Assembly (NCBI RefSeq): GCF_965277665.1
Contig: NZ_OZ255835.1
Location: 3,286,001-3,350,000 of the forward strand
Length of the DNA stretch: 64,000 bases
Source of the DNA: Lichenicoccus sp965277665
Lineage (GTDB): Bacteria > Pseudomonadota > Alphaproteobacteria > Acetobacterales > Acetobacteraceae
Reading direction: 5' to 3'
Shown here: piece after piece, positions 34,162 through 42,858 of the stretch
Layout of the letters: each line of letters starts with the position of its first letter
How positions within the stretch are numbered: position 1 is the stretch's first letter
Translations under genes and position numbers: made by a program
The notes under the pieces: generated by a model
Told to the model about the DNA's origin: nothing
The model's input: the letters and a program-made list of their open reading frames with translations, nothing else
The model's database searches: none

Positions 34162-35199
34162 GTGGCTCAGGACCGCCTCTACGACCTCGCGCGCCTGGCC
34201 CTGGCGGCGACCGGGATCATCCTGGCCATCTGGCTGCTCAAGGACGTGCTGACCGTCGTCTTCGCCGCCTCGCTGCTGGCGGTGATCCTGCACGGGGTCG
34301 CGAGGCTGTTGCACCGCCTGACCCGGCTGCCGTACTGGCTCTCCCTGGCTCTGGTGGTGCTGGCCATCCTGGCGACGCTGATCGGGCTCGGCCGGATGGC
34401 GGGCCCCGGCCTCGGCGAGCAGGCCGACAAGCTGCGCCAGGCCCTCGGCACGCAGGCGCACGGGCTGCACGACCGTCTCTCGCAGTCGCGCTGGGGCCGG
34501 ATCGCGCTGGAACAGGTGCCGTCCTCGTTCGGCGGCGACAAGCAGGGCGGGGACGGCGCGGGCGTGCCGTCCGGTCTCGCCGGCTCCGTCGCGGGCTTCC
34601 TTGGCTCCGTGTTCGGCCTGTTCGGAACCCTCGTCGTGGTCGTCATCGCCGGGCTCTACCTCGCCGGCGCTCCCGGCACCTACGCGAACGGCGCGCTGCG
34701 CCTGGTGCCGGTCGCCCACCGCCGGCGCGCCAAGGGCCTGCTCGAGACCGCCGGCCACGCGCTGTGGATGTGGAGCGCGGGGCAGGCGCTGGACATGCTC
34801 GTGGTGGGCATCCTGTCCGGCGTCGGGCTCTGGTTCATCGGCGTGCCGCTGGCCGCGGTGCTGGGCGTGGTCGCCGGGCTGCTGAACTTCGTGCCCTATA
34901 TCGGCGCGATCATGGGCGCCGTGCCGGCCGTCATCATTGCCTTCTCGGTCACCCCGGCGGCCGGCATCGAGACGATCGTGCTGTACGTGGCGATCCAGGC
35001 ATTCGAGGGGAACGTCATGGCGCCGCTGATCCAGCGGCGGGCGGTGGACCTGCCGCCCGGCCTGACCATCCTGTCGCAGACCGCGTTCGGCGCGATCCTC
35101 GGCATTCCGGGGCTGATCTTCGCGACCCCGCTGACCGCGGCCCTGCTGGCGGTCCTGGCCAAGGCGACGCCGGAGCTCGGTCCCGACGAACGGCTGTGA
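34162..35199 (+). CDS. AI-2E family transporter (PerM/TqsA-like permease)
   Basis: A 345-residue permease with eight helices and a soluble periplasmic segment. VVVVIAGLYLAGAPGTYANG, ALDMLVVGILSGVGLWFIGV, LLNFVPYIGAIMGAVPAVII and LTILSQTAFGAILGIPGLIFA are typical. Members export autoinducer-2, sodium or unknown solutes, so the substrate is open. Start is GTG 34162 (AQDRLYDLARLALA). Divergent from the GT4 gene with about 160 bases between. Confidence 0.88.
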   Translation: MAQDRLYDLARLALAATGIILAIWLLKDVLTVVFAASLLAVILHGVARLLHRLTRLPYWLSLALVVLAILATLIGLGRMAGPGLGEQADKLRQALGTQAHGLHDRLSQSRWGRIALEQVPSSFGGDKQGGDGAGVPSGLAGSVAGFLGSVFGLFGTLVVVVIAGLYLAGAPGTYANGALRLVPVAHRRRAKGLLETAGHALWMWSAGQALDMLVVGILSGVGLWFIGVPLAAVLGVVAGLLNFVPYIGAIMGAVPAVIIAFSVTPAAGIETIVLYVAIQAFEGNVMAPLIQRRAVDLPPGLTILSQTAFGAILGIPGLIFATPLTAALLAVLAKATPELGPDERL

Positions 35200-35260
35200 G
35201 GCGACTTCCAAGACCTGGGCGATTCAGGCAAGAGTCGCCCCGACCTGGAGACCGACCGAA

Positions 35261-35458
35261 ATGAATGATGAGCTCCCGGAGCGTCCACGGACGCGCCTTG
35301 CCATCCTGCCGCTCGACGATCTCGGCGTCTCGGAGCTGCGGTCCTACATCGCCGAGTTGCAGGGCGAGATCGCCCGCGCCGAGGCGATGATCGGCCGCAA
35401 GCAGGACCATCTCGGCGCGGCGGCGAAGATCTTCGGGTCGCGCGGGGGCACCTTATAG
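35261..35458 (+). CDS. DUF1192 family small protein
   Basis: A 65-residue protein with the DUF1192 pattern: ILPLDDLGVSELRSYIAELQ, a short coiled helix (GEIARAEAMIGRKQDHLGAA) and an AKIFGSRGG tail. Function is unknown; the family is typical of alphaproteobacteria and gives a weak taxonomic hint. Confidence 0.85.
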   Translation: MNDELPERPRTRLAILPLDDLGVSELRSYIAELQGEIARAEAMIGRKQDHLGAAAKIFGSRGGTL

Positions 35459-35571
35459 GTCCGGTAGCGAATCAATTCTGTCTTGAACCCGCCACCTCGC
35501 TTCTCTAGTGTTAATTGTCCGTTAACATGTCTGTGCGGCCGGCCGTTTGGTCAAAGGATGAGGAGCGGCCC

Positions 35572-35754
35572 ATGCCGGTCAGTTGGATGATGGTTTGCGC
35601 GTCTCTCAGGAAGGACCGTCGCGCGGTCACCGCCCTGGAGTATGCGCTTATCGCCGGCCTTATCGCCGTCGTGATCGTCTCCGCGGTGAGTTCTCTGGGC
35701 ACCAAGATGAGTGGCGTGTTCCTCAAGCTTGCCAGCTCCGTCGGATCCGCCTGA
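35572..35754 (+). CDS. Flp-family type IVb pilin
   Basis: A 60-residue prepilin. The leader ends near ASLRKDRRAVTALEYALIAG, with cleavage expected before the hydrophobic helix (ALEYALIAGLIAVVIVSAV), and the tail is short (GVFLKLASSVGSA). The Glu five residues into the mature part (TALEY) is the pilin signature. ATG 35572 is preceded by GAGGAGCGG at good spacing. No tad/cpa assembly gene is in the window. Confidence 0.88.
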   Translation: MPVSWMMVCASLRKDRRAVTALEYALIAGLIAVVIVSAVSSLGTKMSGVFLKLASSVGSA

Positions 35755-35781
35755 CGCGGCGGGATTGATCGTCCGGCACGG

Positions 35782-35937
35782 CTACAGGACCTGGGCGCGC
35801 ATCCCGTCCATCCACTCGCGGGCCTGCGCCTGGGTGGCCGGCCCATGCACGAGCAGCCAGCGCGCGCCGCAGAGCCAGCGGACATACCAGCTTCCGTCAT
35901 CATCGGCGAGCAGGCGATAGCGGATTTCGACGGACAC
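35782..35937 (-). CDS. Small protein, unknown
   Basis: A 51-residue frame from GTG 35937: SVEIRYRLLADDDGSWYVRW, then LCGARWLLVHGPATQAQARE and a short helix. It has a balanced, protein-like composition with a Trp-rich centre. It is convergent with the pilin gene and divergent from the large kinase gene. The frame runs open 21 codons upstream without protein character. No family is recognised. Confidence 0.5.
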   Translation of the reverse strand: MSVEIRYRLLADDDGSWYVRWLCGARWLLVHGPATQAQAREWMDGMRAQVL

Positions 35938-36151
35938 GATGCAACTCCCCGGGCGACTGTGCGCCTGCGAAACGTTCCACATCCGGGGTCCCGGCTTCAA
36001 CCAATAGTTTCCGCGACGGCACAGCCCCGGCCGCTCTCGATGTTCAGAACTGGCGCCGCAGGCTTTCCGGTACTTGTTGCGCTGTCGTCAAGGTCGCCCA
36101 ATGCTGTTAGGCTCCGGGCACGCGGAACGGCCCGTGCGGGAATTCTCACGG

Positions 36152-39100
36152 ATGGCGACGAAGCACACGTCAGAGGCGCAGGCACCTGAGCCCCGCATGC
36201 CGCCAACCGACCCACCGGCTGCCGCATCGCCCGGCCAGACGCCAGCGCGCGGGCCTCCCGGCCTCCGGCGGACCCTGTCGGTCATCGGCATCGGCGCGTC
36301 AGCCGGAGGCCTCGACGCCTGCAGGAAACTGGTCGGCAGCCTTGGGGACGGCGAGGGGTTCGCCTGCATCCTGGTCCAGCATCTCGACCCGGCGCATGAG
36401 AGCATGATGGTCGAGTTGCTGGTGTCCCACACGGCGATGACCGTGCGACTTGCGGCCAGCGGCATGCTGCTGGAGCCACGACATCTGTACGTCATCCCCC
36501 CCGGCACCTTTCTCTCGGTCGCGCACGGCGCCCTGCGTGTGTCGCAGCCGCGGGCGCAGCACAAGGCCAGGCTGCCCTTCGATGTCCTGCTGCTTTCGCT
36601 GGCCCGGGAATTCGGCCGCCGCGCCGCCTGCATCGTGCTGTCGGGCGCCGGTTCGGATGGCAGCGTCGGGCTGAAGGCGATCCGCGAGCAGGGCGGCCGC
36701 GTGCTCGTGCAGGACCCAAGCCAGGCCGAATATGACGGCATGCCGCGCAGCGCGATCGCCACCGGGCTGGTCGATGCGGTCCTGCCGGTGGAGCAGATCG
36801 CCGCCGCCCTGGCCGGGCCGCACGCCACGACGAGCGATTCCGACCTGCTCCCGAATCCGGTCGAGCCGCGCGCGGAGGACCGGCTCGGCGGCATCATCGC
36901 GACCCTGCGCGAGACCACCGCGCACGATTTCCGCCTGTACAAGCGGGGCACCCTGCTGCGCCGCATCGAGCGGCGGATGGCGATGGCCGCCATCGAGCCG
37001 GCCCGCTTCGACGACTACCAGGCGCTGCTCGAGCGCAGCCGCGAGGAACGCGACCTGCTCGCCCGCGATCTGCTGATCAACGTGACCAGCTTCTTTCGCG
37101 ATCGCGAGGTGTTCGACGTCCTGGCGGCCCGCGTGCTGCCGGACATGATCCGCGATCATGCGCCCGCACAGCCGCTGCGTCTCTGGGTCGCGGGGTGCAG
37201 CAGCGGCGAGGAGGCCTATTCGCTGGTGATGCTGTTCAGCGAGGCGATGATTGCGGCTGATCTCGACCTGAAGATCCAGGTCTTCGCCTCGGACGTCGAT
37301 GCGGAGGCGATCGCCACCGCCAGGGACGGGCTGTATCCGGACACCATCGAGGCCTCGGTCTCGGACGCCCGGCTCGAGCGTTTCTTCGTCCGCGAACCGC
37401 AGGGCTACCGGATCAAGCCGGAGGTGCGTTCCGGCGTCGTGTTCACGGTGCAGGACCTGCTGTCGGATCCGCCCTTCTCCCGGCTCGACTTCATCTCCTG
37501 CCGCAACCTGCTGATCTACCTGCTGCCGGAAGCACAGGCGAAGGTGTTGCGGCTGTTCCATTTCGCGCTCCGAACCGGCGGGCTGCTGCTGCTCGGCAGT
37601 TCGGAGACCGCAGGCCTGGTCAGCGGGCGCTTCCAGGTCGTCTCCCAGGCCGAGCGCATCTACCGCCATATCGGCCGCAGCCCGCCGGGCGAGGTCGCCT
37701 CCTCGCTGCGCGCGAGCGAGATCACCAGGGCGCCGGCGCTCAGCCGGCCGACGCCCGCGCTCTCGCAACAGGCGACGTTCGCGGAACTCTGCCGCCAGCA
37801 GGTGACGGAGCACTATGCACCGGCCGCGGTCCTCATCAACGGCCGCAACGAGTGCCTGCATTTCCAGGGGCCGACCGACCATTATCTGCAGGTGGCGCCC
37901 GGGCGGCCGACCCATGACCTGCTCACCCTGGCGCGTCCGTCGATGCGCGGCCGGCTTCGCACCGCCATCCATCAGGCCGCCGACCGGAACGCGGCCGGCC
38001 GGAACGCGAACGTCATCGTGCGCGGCGGCCAGATCACCCGCGACGGGCGCAATTTCGCCTTCAGCATCGCGGTGCGGCCGGTCGAGCAGGACGGCGAGCG
38101 GCTGCTGCTGGTCTGCTTCGTCAACGATCCGGTGTCCGGCCGCGAGCTCGAGCATCCGGACCTTTCCACCGTTGCGCCGCGGATCGCCGAACTCGAACTG
38201 GAACTGGAAGCCACCCGGAACGAGCTGCAGGCCGCCCTGCAGCGACTGGAGACCTCGAACGACGAGCAGAAGGCGATCAATGACGAGGCGCTCTCGTTCA
38301 ACGAGGAATACCAGTCGACCAACGAAGAGCTGGTCACCTCAAAGGAGGAGCTGCAGGCGCTCAACGAGGAGCTCGTCGCACTCAACGGACAATTGCAGGA
38401 CAGCCTGGAGAAGCAGCGCACCACGTCGAACGACCTCAAGAACATTCTCTACAGCACCGACATGGCAACCCTGTTCCTGGATACCGACCTCAAGATCCGG
38501 TTCTTCACGCCCGCGACGCGCGCCTTGTTCAACCTGATCCCGGGCGACGTGGGCCGTCCGCTCGCCGACCTCACCTCGTTGTCCGAGGACGCCGACCTGC
38601 TCGCCGATGCCAGGACCATGCTGGGCGAACCGGTCACCGTCGAGCGCGAGATCGAGGCACGCAGCGGGGCGTGGTATCTGCGCCGGATCCTGCCGTACTA
38701 CACGCACGACAATAGCGTCGAAGGCGTCGTCGTCACCTTTGCCGACATCTCCGAACGCAAACGGGTCAAGCGCGCGCTCGAGGTTGCCAAGCAGCATGCC
38801 GAGCAGGCGAACGCCGCAAAATCCCGCTTCCTCGCGGCGGTCAGCCACGATCTGCGCCAGCCGCTGCAGACGCTGACGCTGATCCAGGGATTGCTGGTCA
38901 AGCGCGTCGCGGGCGACGCGGCGCAGAAACTGGTGGCGATGCTGGATCCGACGATCGGCGCGATGTCGGGGATGCTGAACACCCTGCTGGACATCAACCA
39001 GATCGATGCCGGCACCCTGCGCACCGCCATCGCCGACTTCCCGGTCGCCGACCTGCTCGGTCAACTGGGCGAGGAATTCCGGTATCACGCCGATGCGCAG

Positions 39101-40669
39101 GGACTGGCGCTGCGTGTCGTCCCGTGCAGCCTCGACATCCGCTCGGACCGCCGTCTGCTCGAGCAGATGATCCGCAACCTGATGAACAACGCGATCAAGT
39201 ACACGCGCCGGGGCAGGATCCTGGTCGGGTGCCGCCGGCATGGCGCCACTCTCAGCATCGAGGTGCACGATACCGGCATCGGCATCGCGGCCGGCGAGCT
39301 CGACGCCATCTTCACCGAATACCATCAGGTCGATAACCCGGCGCGCGAACGCAGCCGGGGACTGGGACTTGGCCTCTCCATCGTGCGGCGGCTGGGCGAT
39401 CTGCTCGGCCACAAGGTCCGGGTCAGCTCGAAGCCGGGATCGGGGTCGCGGTTCGCCCTCGAGGTGGCGTTGGCAGCGGACGCGCCACGGCCGCCTGCCG
39501 ATCCGGCGCCGCCGCGGACGCCTGGTGCGGCCCCCCAGGCGTCCGCGGCGCCGCAGCCGGGCTCGATCCTGATCGTGGAGGACGACCCCGAGCTTCGGCA
39601 ACTGCTGGAGGTCCTGCTCGTCGAGCAGAAGCACCGGGCCATCGGCGCCCCGGACGGGTTGGTTGCCTTGGATCTGGTGAAAGCCGGGACGATGACGCCG
39701 GACCTGATCCTGGCAGACTACAACCTGCCGAACGGCATGGACGGCCTGCAGGTCACGGCACAGCTGCGCGACAGGCTGCACCGCCGGATACCGGCCGTCA
39801 TCCTCACCGGCGATATCTCCCCGGGGACGCTGAAGGAGATCGAGCGCGCCGGATGCCTGCAGCTCGGCAAGCCGATCAAGGCGCACGAGTTGACCAAGGC
39901 CATCGCCAGCCTGCTGCCGCCCAACGGCGCGCGGCACGGATCCTCGCCCAGGGCGCGGGACCCCGAGGCCGTTGCCGGTCCGGATCTGCAGGCCGAGCCG
40001 GCGACGGTGTTCGTCATCGACGATGACAGGAACGTCCGCGATGCCATCACCCGCGTGCTGGTGGACGGTGGCCATCTGGTCGCCGCCTTTCCCACCTGCG
40101 AGGCCTTCCTGGCCGATTTCAGGCCCGGGTCCGGCGCATGCCTGCTGGTGGACGCCTACCTGCCCGGCATGCAGGGGCTCGAGCTGCTGCACCGGCTGGC
40201 CGAGAACGGCCAGCTGATGCCGGCCATCATGATCACCGGCAGCAGCGACGTGCCCATGGCGGTGCAGGCGATGAAGGCGGGCGCCACCGACTTCATCGAG
40301 AAGCCGATCGGCGACGCGGAGCTGCTGTCGAGCGTGGCCCGGGCGGTCGAGCATTCGCGGGATGCCGGCAAGCTGCCAGGCTGGCAGCGGGACGCCTCGG
40401 CGCACCTTGCCAGCCTGACGCAACGCGAGCGCGAGGTCATGGACCTGGTGCTCGCGGGGCACCCGAGCAAGAACATCGCCGCCGACCTGCGCATCAGCCA
40501 GCGCACCGTCGAGAACCACCGGGCCTCGATCATGAAGAAGACGTCCTCGAGGTCGCTGCCGGGCCTGGCGAGGCTGGTCCTGACCGCCGGCTATAGGGCG
40601 GATGGCGCCGGCCAGGGCGACCCCGCGACGGCGTTCAACCCCGCAAGGCAGCTCACCGGCCGCCCCTGA
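36152..40669 (+). CDS. CheB-CheR-PAS-histidine kinase-REC-REC-LuxR fusion
   Basis: A very large signalling protein of about 1505 residues from ATG 36152. Order: CheB methylesterase (about 40-215; IGASAGGLDA and LSGAGSDGS), CheR methyltransferase (about 230-500; INVTSFFRDREVF and FISCRNLLIYLLPEAQ), a coiled coil (LELELEATRNELQAALQRLE), a PAS domain (FLDTDLKIRFFTPATRALFN), HisKA with phospho-His in AVSHDLRQPLQTL (about 898), HATPase (NLMNNAIKYT near 1009, GLGLGLSIVRRLG), REC1 (SILIVEDDPELRQL, Asp in LILADYN near 1188), FixJ-like REC2 (VFVIDDDRNVRDA, Asp in LLVDAYLPG near 1331) and a LuxR helix-turn-helix (LTQREREVMDLVLAGHPSKN, about 1422-1480). Sensing, relay and DNA binding are thus in one polypeptide. 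An upstream start at 36101 is possible. No che genes are adjacent. Confidence 0.93.
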   Translation: MATKHTSEAQAPEPRMPPTDPPAAASPGQTPARGPPGLRRTLSVIGIGASAGGLDACRKLVGSLGDGEGFACILVQHLDPAHESMMVELLVSHTAMTVRLAASGMLLEPRHLYVIPPGTFLSVAHGALRVSQPRAQHKARLPFDVLLLSLAREFGRRAACIVLSGAGSDGSVGLKAIREQGGRVLVQDPSQAEYDGMPRSAIATGLVDAVLPVEQIAAALAGPHATTSDSDLLPNPVEPRAEDRLGGIIATLRETTAHDFRLYKRGTLLRRIERRMAMAAIEPARFDDYQALLERSREERDLLARDLLINVTSFFRDREVFDVLAARVLPDMIRDHAPAQPLRLWVAGCSSGEEAYSLVMLFSEAMIAADLDLKIQVFASDVDAEAIATARDGLYPDTIEASVSDARLERFFVREPQGYRIKPEVRSGVVFTVQDLLSDPPFSRLDFISCRNLLIYLLPEAQAKVLRLFHFALRTGGLLLLGSSETAGLVSGRFQVVSQAERIYRHIGRSPPGEVASSLRASEITRAPALSRPTPALSQQATFAELCRQQVTEHYAPAAVLINGRNECLHFQGPTDHYLQVAPGRPTHDLLTLARPSMRGRLRTAIHQAADRNAAGRNANVIVRGGQITRDGRNFAFSIAVRPVEQDGERLLLVCFVNDPVSGRELEHPDLSTVAPRIAELELELEATRNELQAALQRLETSNDEQKAINDEALSFNEEYQSTNEELVTSKEELQALNEELVALNGQLQDSLEKQRTTSNDLKNILYSTDMATLFLDTDLKIRFFTPATRALFNLIPGDVGRPLADLTSLSEDADLLADARTMLGEPVTVEREIEARSGAWYLRRILPYYTHDNSVEGVVVTFADISERKRVKRALEVAKQHAEQANAAKSRFLAAVSHDLRQPLQTLTLIQGLLVKRVAGDAAQKLVAMLDPTIGAMSGMLNTLLDINQIDAGTLRTAIADFPVADLLGQLGEEFRYHADAQGLALRVVPCSLDIRSDRRLLEQMIRNLMNNAIKYTRRGRILVGCRRHGATLSIEVHDTGIGIAAGELDAIFTEYHQVDNPARERSRGLGLGLSIVRRLGDLLGHKVRVSSKPGSGSRFALEVALAADAPRPPADPAPPRTPGAAPQASAAPQPGSILIVEDDPELRQLLEVLLVEQKHRAIGAPDGLVALDLVKAGTMTPDLILADYNLPNGMDGLQVTAQLRDRLHRRIPAVILTGDISPGTLKEIERAGCLQLGKPIKAHELTKAIASLLPPNGARHGSSPRARDPEAVAGPDLQAEPATVFVIDDDRNVRDAITRVLVDGGHLVAAFPTCEAFLADFRPGSGACLLVDAYLPGMQGLELLHRLAENGQLMPAIMITGSSDVPMAVQAMKAGATDFIEKPIGDAELLSSVARAVEHSRDAGKLPGWQRDASAHLASLTQREREVMDLVLAGHPSKNIAADLRISQRTVENHRASIMKKTSSRSLPGLARLVLTAGYRADGAGQGDPATAFNPARQLTGRP

Positions 40670-40714
40670 GCGGGCGGATGTCGGGTCCGACAGCCCTCGC
40701 GCAGGCGCCGGCAG

Positions 40715-42796
40715 TCACTGTTGATCGGTGCGCTGATGGTGCGTATGCGGCCTGGGCCGCTTCGCCTTGGCCGGCGTGGCGGGAGGTGCGGCGGGGGCTT
40801 CGTCGGTCTTGCGCAGCGCATCGGTGCAGGCGCCTTCGCCCACGCCGAGTTGCACCGTCGGCAGGATCGCCAACGGTGCGAACAGCACACCCAATCCGAC
40901 GGCGGCCCCGGCCCGCGCCACCACCTCGGCCCCGGGCCGGATGCTCGGGCTGCCGAGCTTGCCGGTCACGTTGATCGGTCCCGGCAGCGAAGCGACGCTG
41001 AAATGCGAGGACCGGGTGGTGAGCGAGTAGTCCAGCGTCTGGCGGCGCAGGTCGATCGTGCCACTGCCGATGCTGCGCGCCTCGCTGGTCTGCAACAGGA
41101 AGGTCTTCATCGACAGGATGCCGTCCTTGAGCGGCAGGTCCGCGATGAAGCAGCGCAGGTTGGCGCGGGTCGGCACGCCCAGCGCCGACAGGATGGCGTT
41201 GCCGACTTCCAGGCCGGCGATGTCGTGCAGCAGCGCGCTGATATCGCCACTGCCGGAAAGGATCATCGTCACCCCGCCCGAGCCGTTGCCGAGCATCGTC
41301 GCGACCGACGAGCCGGTGGTCGTGATGTCGGCCTGTCCGCCGATCACCCCGTCGCCGTTGAAGGCATGCGTCGCCCGCAGGATGCGCGACAGGTCGACAT
41401 GGCGGAAGGTGATCTCGGCCTTGGTGCGCAGGTCGCTGCCGACCGGGTTCAGGTCGAAGTTCGAATCGATGCTGCCGGTACCGACCTTGAAGTCGAGCGG
41501 ATGCAGGGTGACGTGCCCGTCCACGATGTCCATCGCGACCACGATGTTGTCGAGCGGGACATACTTGTTCTCGATGTGCGCGCCCTTGTAGGTCAGGTGC
41601 ACGTCGGCGGCATGCAGCTTGGGGATGCTGAATTTCTGGTCGGGCAGGATGTCGCCGCTCTTCTTCGAGGCGGCGATCTCCTGCTTCTGCTGCGCATTGC
41701 CGCTCTTCGCGGTGCCGGGAGTGCCGCCGATGAAGCCGGCAAGGTCGTTCAGGTCCACCTTCTGCGAGACCAGGTCGGCCTTGATGTCCGGCACGCGGGT
41801 CCGCGCATCGACGGCGATGCGGCCGCCGAGATCGCTCGATCCGACGGTGCCGTGGAACTTGTCGAACACGATGCGGCGCTGCTGGTAGTCGAGATTGCCG
41901 GTCACCTTGAATGGCGGCGTATGCGGGATCGGCACGCCGGTCAGCGGCAGCAGCAGCGCCATGTCCGGCCCGATAAAGACCAGCTGCAGCCGCGCGCCGC
42001 CGAAGGTCAGCGGCTGGTCGACCTCGCCGGTCAGCGCCACCCTGGTCGGACCGTTGGCGACATGCAGATCGATCGGATAGGGGCGGGTGCGGTCCTGCAG
42101 GGTCAGCAGCGCGCCGCCGACGAAGCGCCCGGTGATCGGCTGGTGCGCGTAGGTCCCGTCGGCGGTCACCACGATGCGGCCGCCATCGGGATCACGGTAG
42201 CCCGTGGTGTGCACCTGCAGGTTCATGTCGGTCTTGAACTTCGGGTCGACGACATGCACGTGGCCGTCATGGATGCGCAGCAGGCCCAGCTTCGGCGGCT
42301 TGCCGGCGCTGCCCGGGGACGTGCTGCCCTGGCTCTTGAGCGTCCAGTTCGCGGTGCCGTCCTCGTGCGCCAGCGCATTGACCACCGGATGGTCGATGTT
42401 GATCAGCGGAATGTCGATGACCCGCTCGCGCAGGTAGGTCAGGACGCCGACGCTGATGCCGAGATGGTCGATGCTCGCCAGCGGCTGGTCGGGCGGGAAG
42501 GCATCTGCGCCAACGCCGGGCGGGTTGTCCACGCGGAGCCCGTCCACGGTCACCACCGTGGTCCGCCCGAGACGGACATGCAGGTGCTGCATCGTGACCT
42601 TGCGCCCCAGGGCCGCAGAGGCGCGGCTGTCGATCAGCGGGATGAACCAGTCCCAGTTCCACAGCGCGATCAGTGCGATGATGGCGATCGCGATGACGCC
42701 GAGGATCCAGGGCCAAAGGCGCCGCCGGCGTGGCTTGCGTCCGCGAGGCGTACCCGGCGATGCACTCGTTCCGGATGCCGTCTGATCCACTGCCAA
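40715..42796 (-). CDS. AsmA-family protein
   Basis: A 693-residue protein with a Lys/Arg-rich cytoplasmic start, one inner-membrane helix (WPWILGVIAIAIIALIALWN), then a long periplasmic part. YLRERVIDIPLINIDHPVVN, the repeat-rich middle and NGDGVIGGQADITTTGSSVA plus the C-terminal IDLRRQTLDYSLTTRS are AsmA signatures. AsmA-like proteins are thought to move phospholipids or tune outer-membrane assembly. It ends in a Pro/Ala/Lys-rich tail. On the same strand as, and 62 bases after, nuoN, so readthrough from nuo is possible. Confidence 0.88.
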   Translation of the reverse strand: MAVDQTASGTSASPGTPRGRKPRRRRLWPWILGVIAIAIIALIALWNWDWFIPLIDSRASAALGRKVTMQHLHVRLGRTTVVTVDGLRVDNPPGVGADAFPPDQPLASIDHLGISVGVLTYLRERVIDIPLINIDHPVVNALAHEDGTANWTLKSQGSTSPGSAGKPPKLGLLRIHDGHVHVVDPKFKTDMNLQVHTTGYRDPDGGRIVVTADGTYAHQPITGRFVGGALLTLQDRTRPYPIDLHVANGPTRVALTGEVDQPLTFGGARLQLVFIGPDMALLLPLTGVPIPHTPPFKVTGNLDYQQRRIVFDKFHGTVGSSDLGGRIAVDARTRVPDIKADLVSQKVDLNDLAGFIGGTPGTAKSGNAQQKQEIAASKKSGDILPDQKFSIPKLHAADVHLTYKGAHIENKYVPLDNIVVAMDIVDGHVTLHPLDFKVGTGSIDSNFDLNPVGSDLRTKAEITFRHVDLSRILRATHAFNGDGVIGGQADITTTGSSVATMLGNGSGGVTMILSGSGDISALLHDIAGLEVGNAILSALGVPTRANLRCFIADLPLKDGILSMKTFLLQTSEARSIGSGTIDLRRQTLDYSLTTRSSHFSVASLPGPINVTGKLGSPSIRPGAEVVARAGAAVGLGVLFAPLAILPTVQLGVGEGACTDALRKTDEAPAAPPATPAKAKRPRPHTHHQRTDQQ

Positions 42797-42858
42797 GCCA
42801 CTGATCCCCGGGCACGTTAGCCCTGGACAACGCGGCCACGGCGGGGGCGGTTCCGGCG

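Noticed and set aside
38339..40519. Long antisense frame within the CheB-CheR-kinase gene
   Set aside because: It is a GC-bias shadow of the third codon position of a certain gene.
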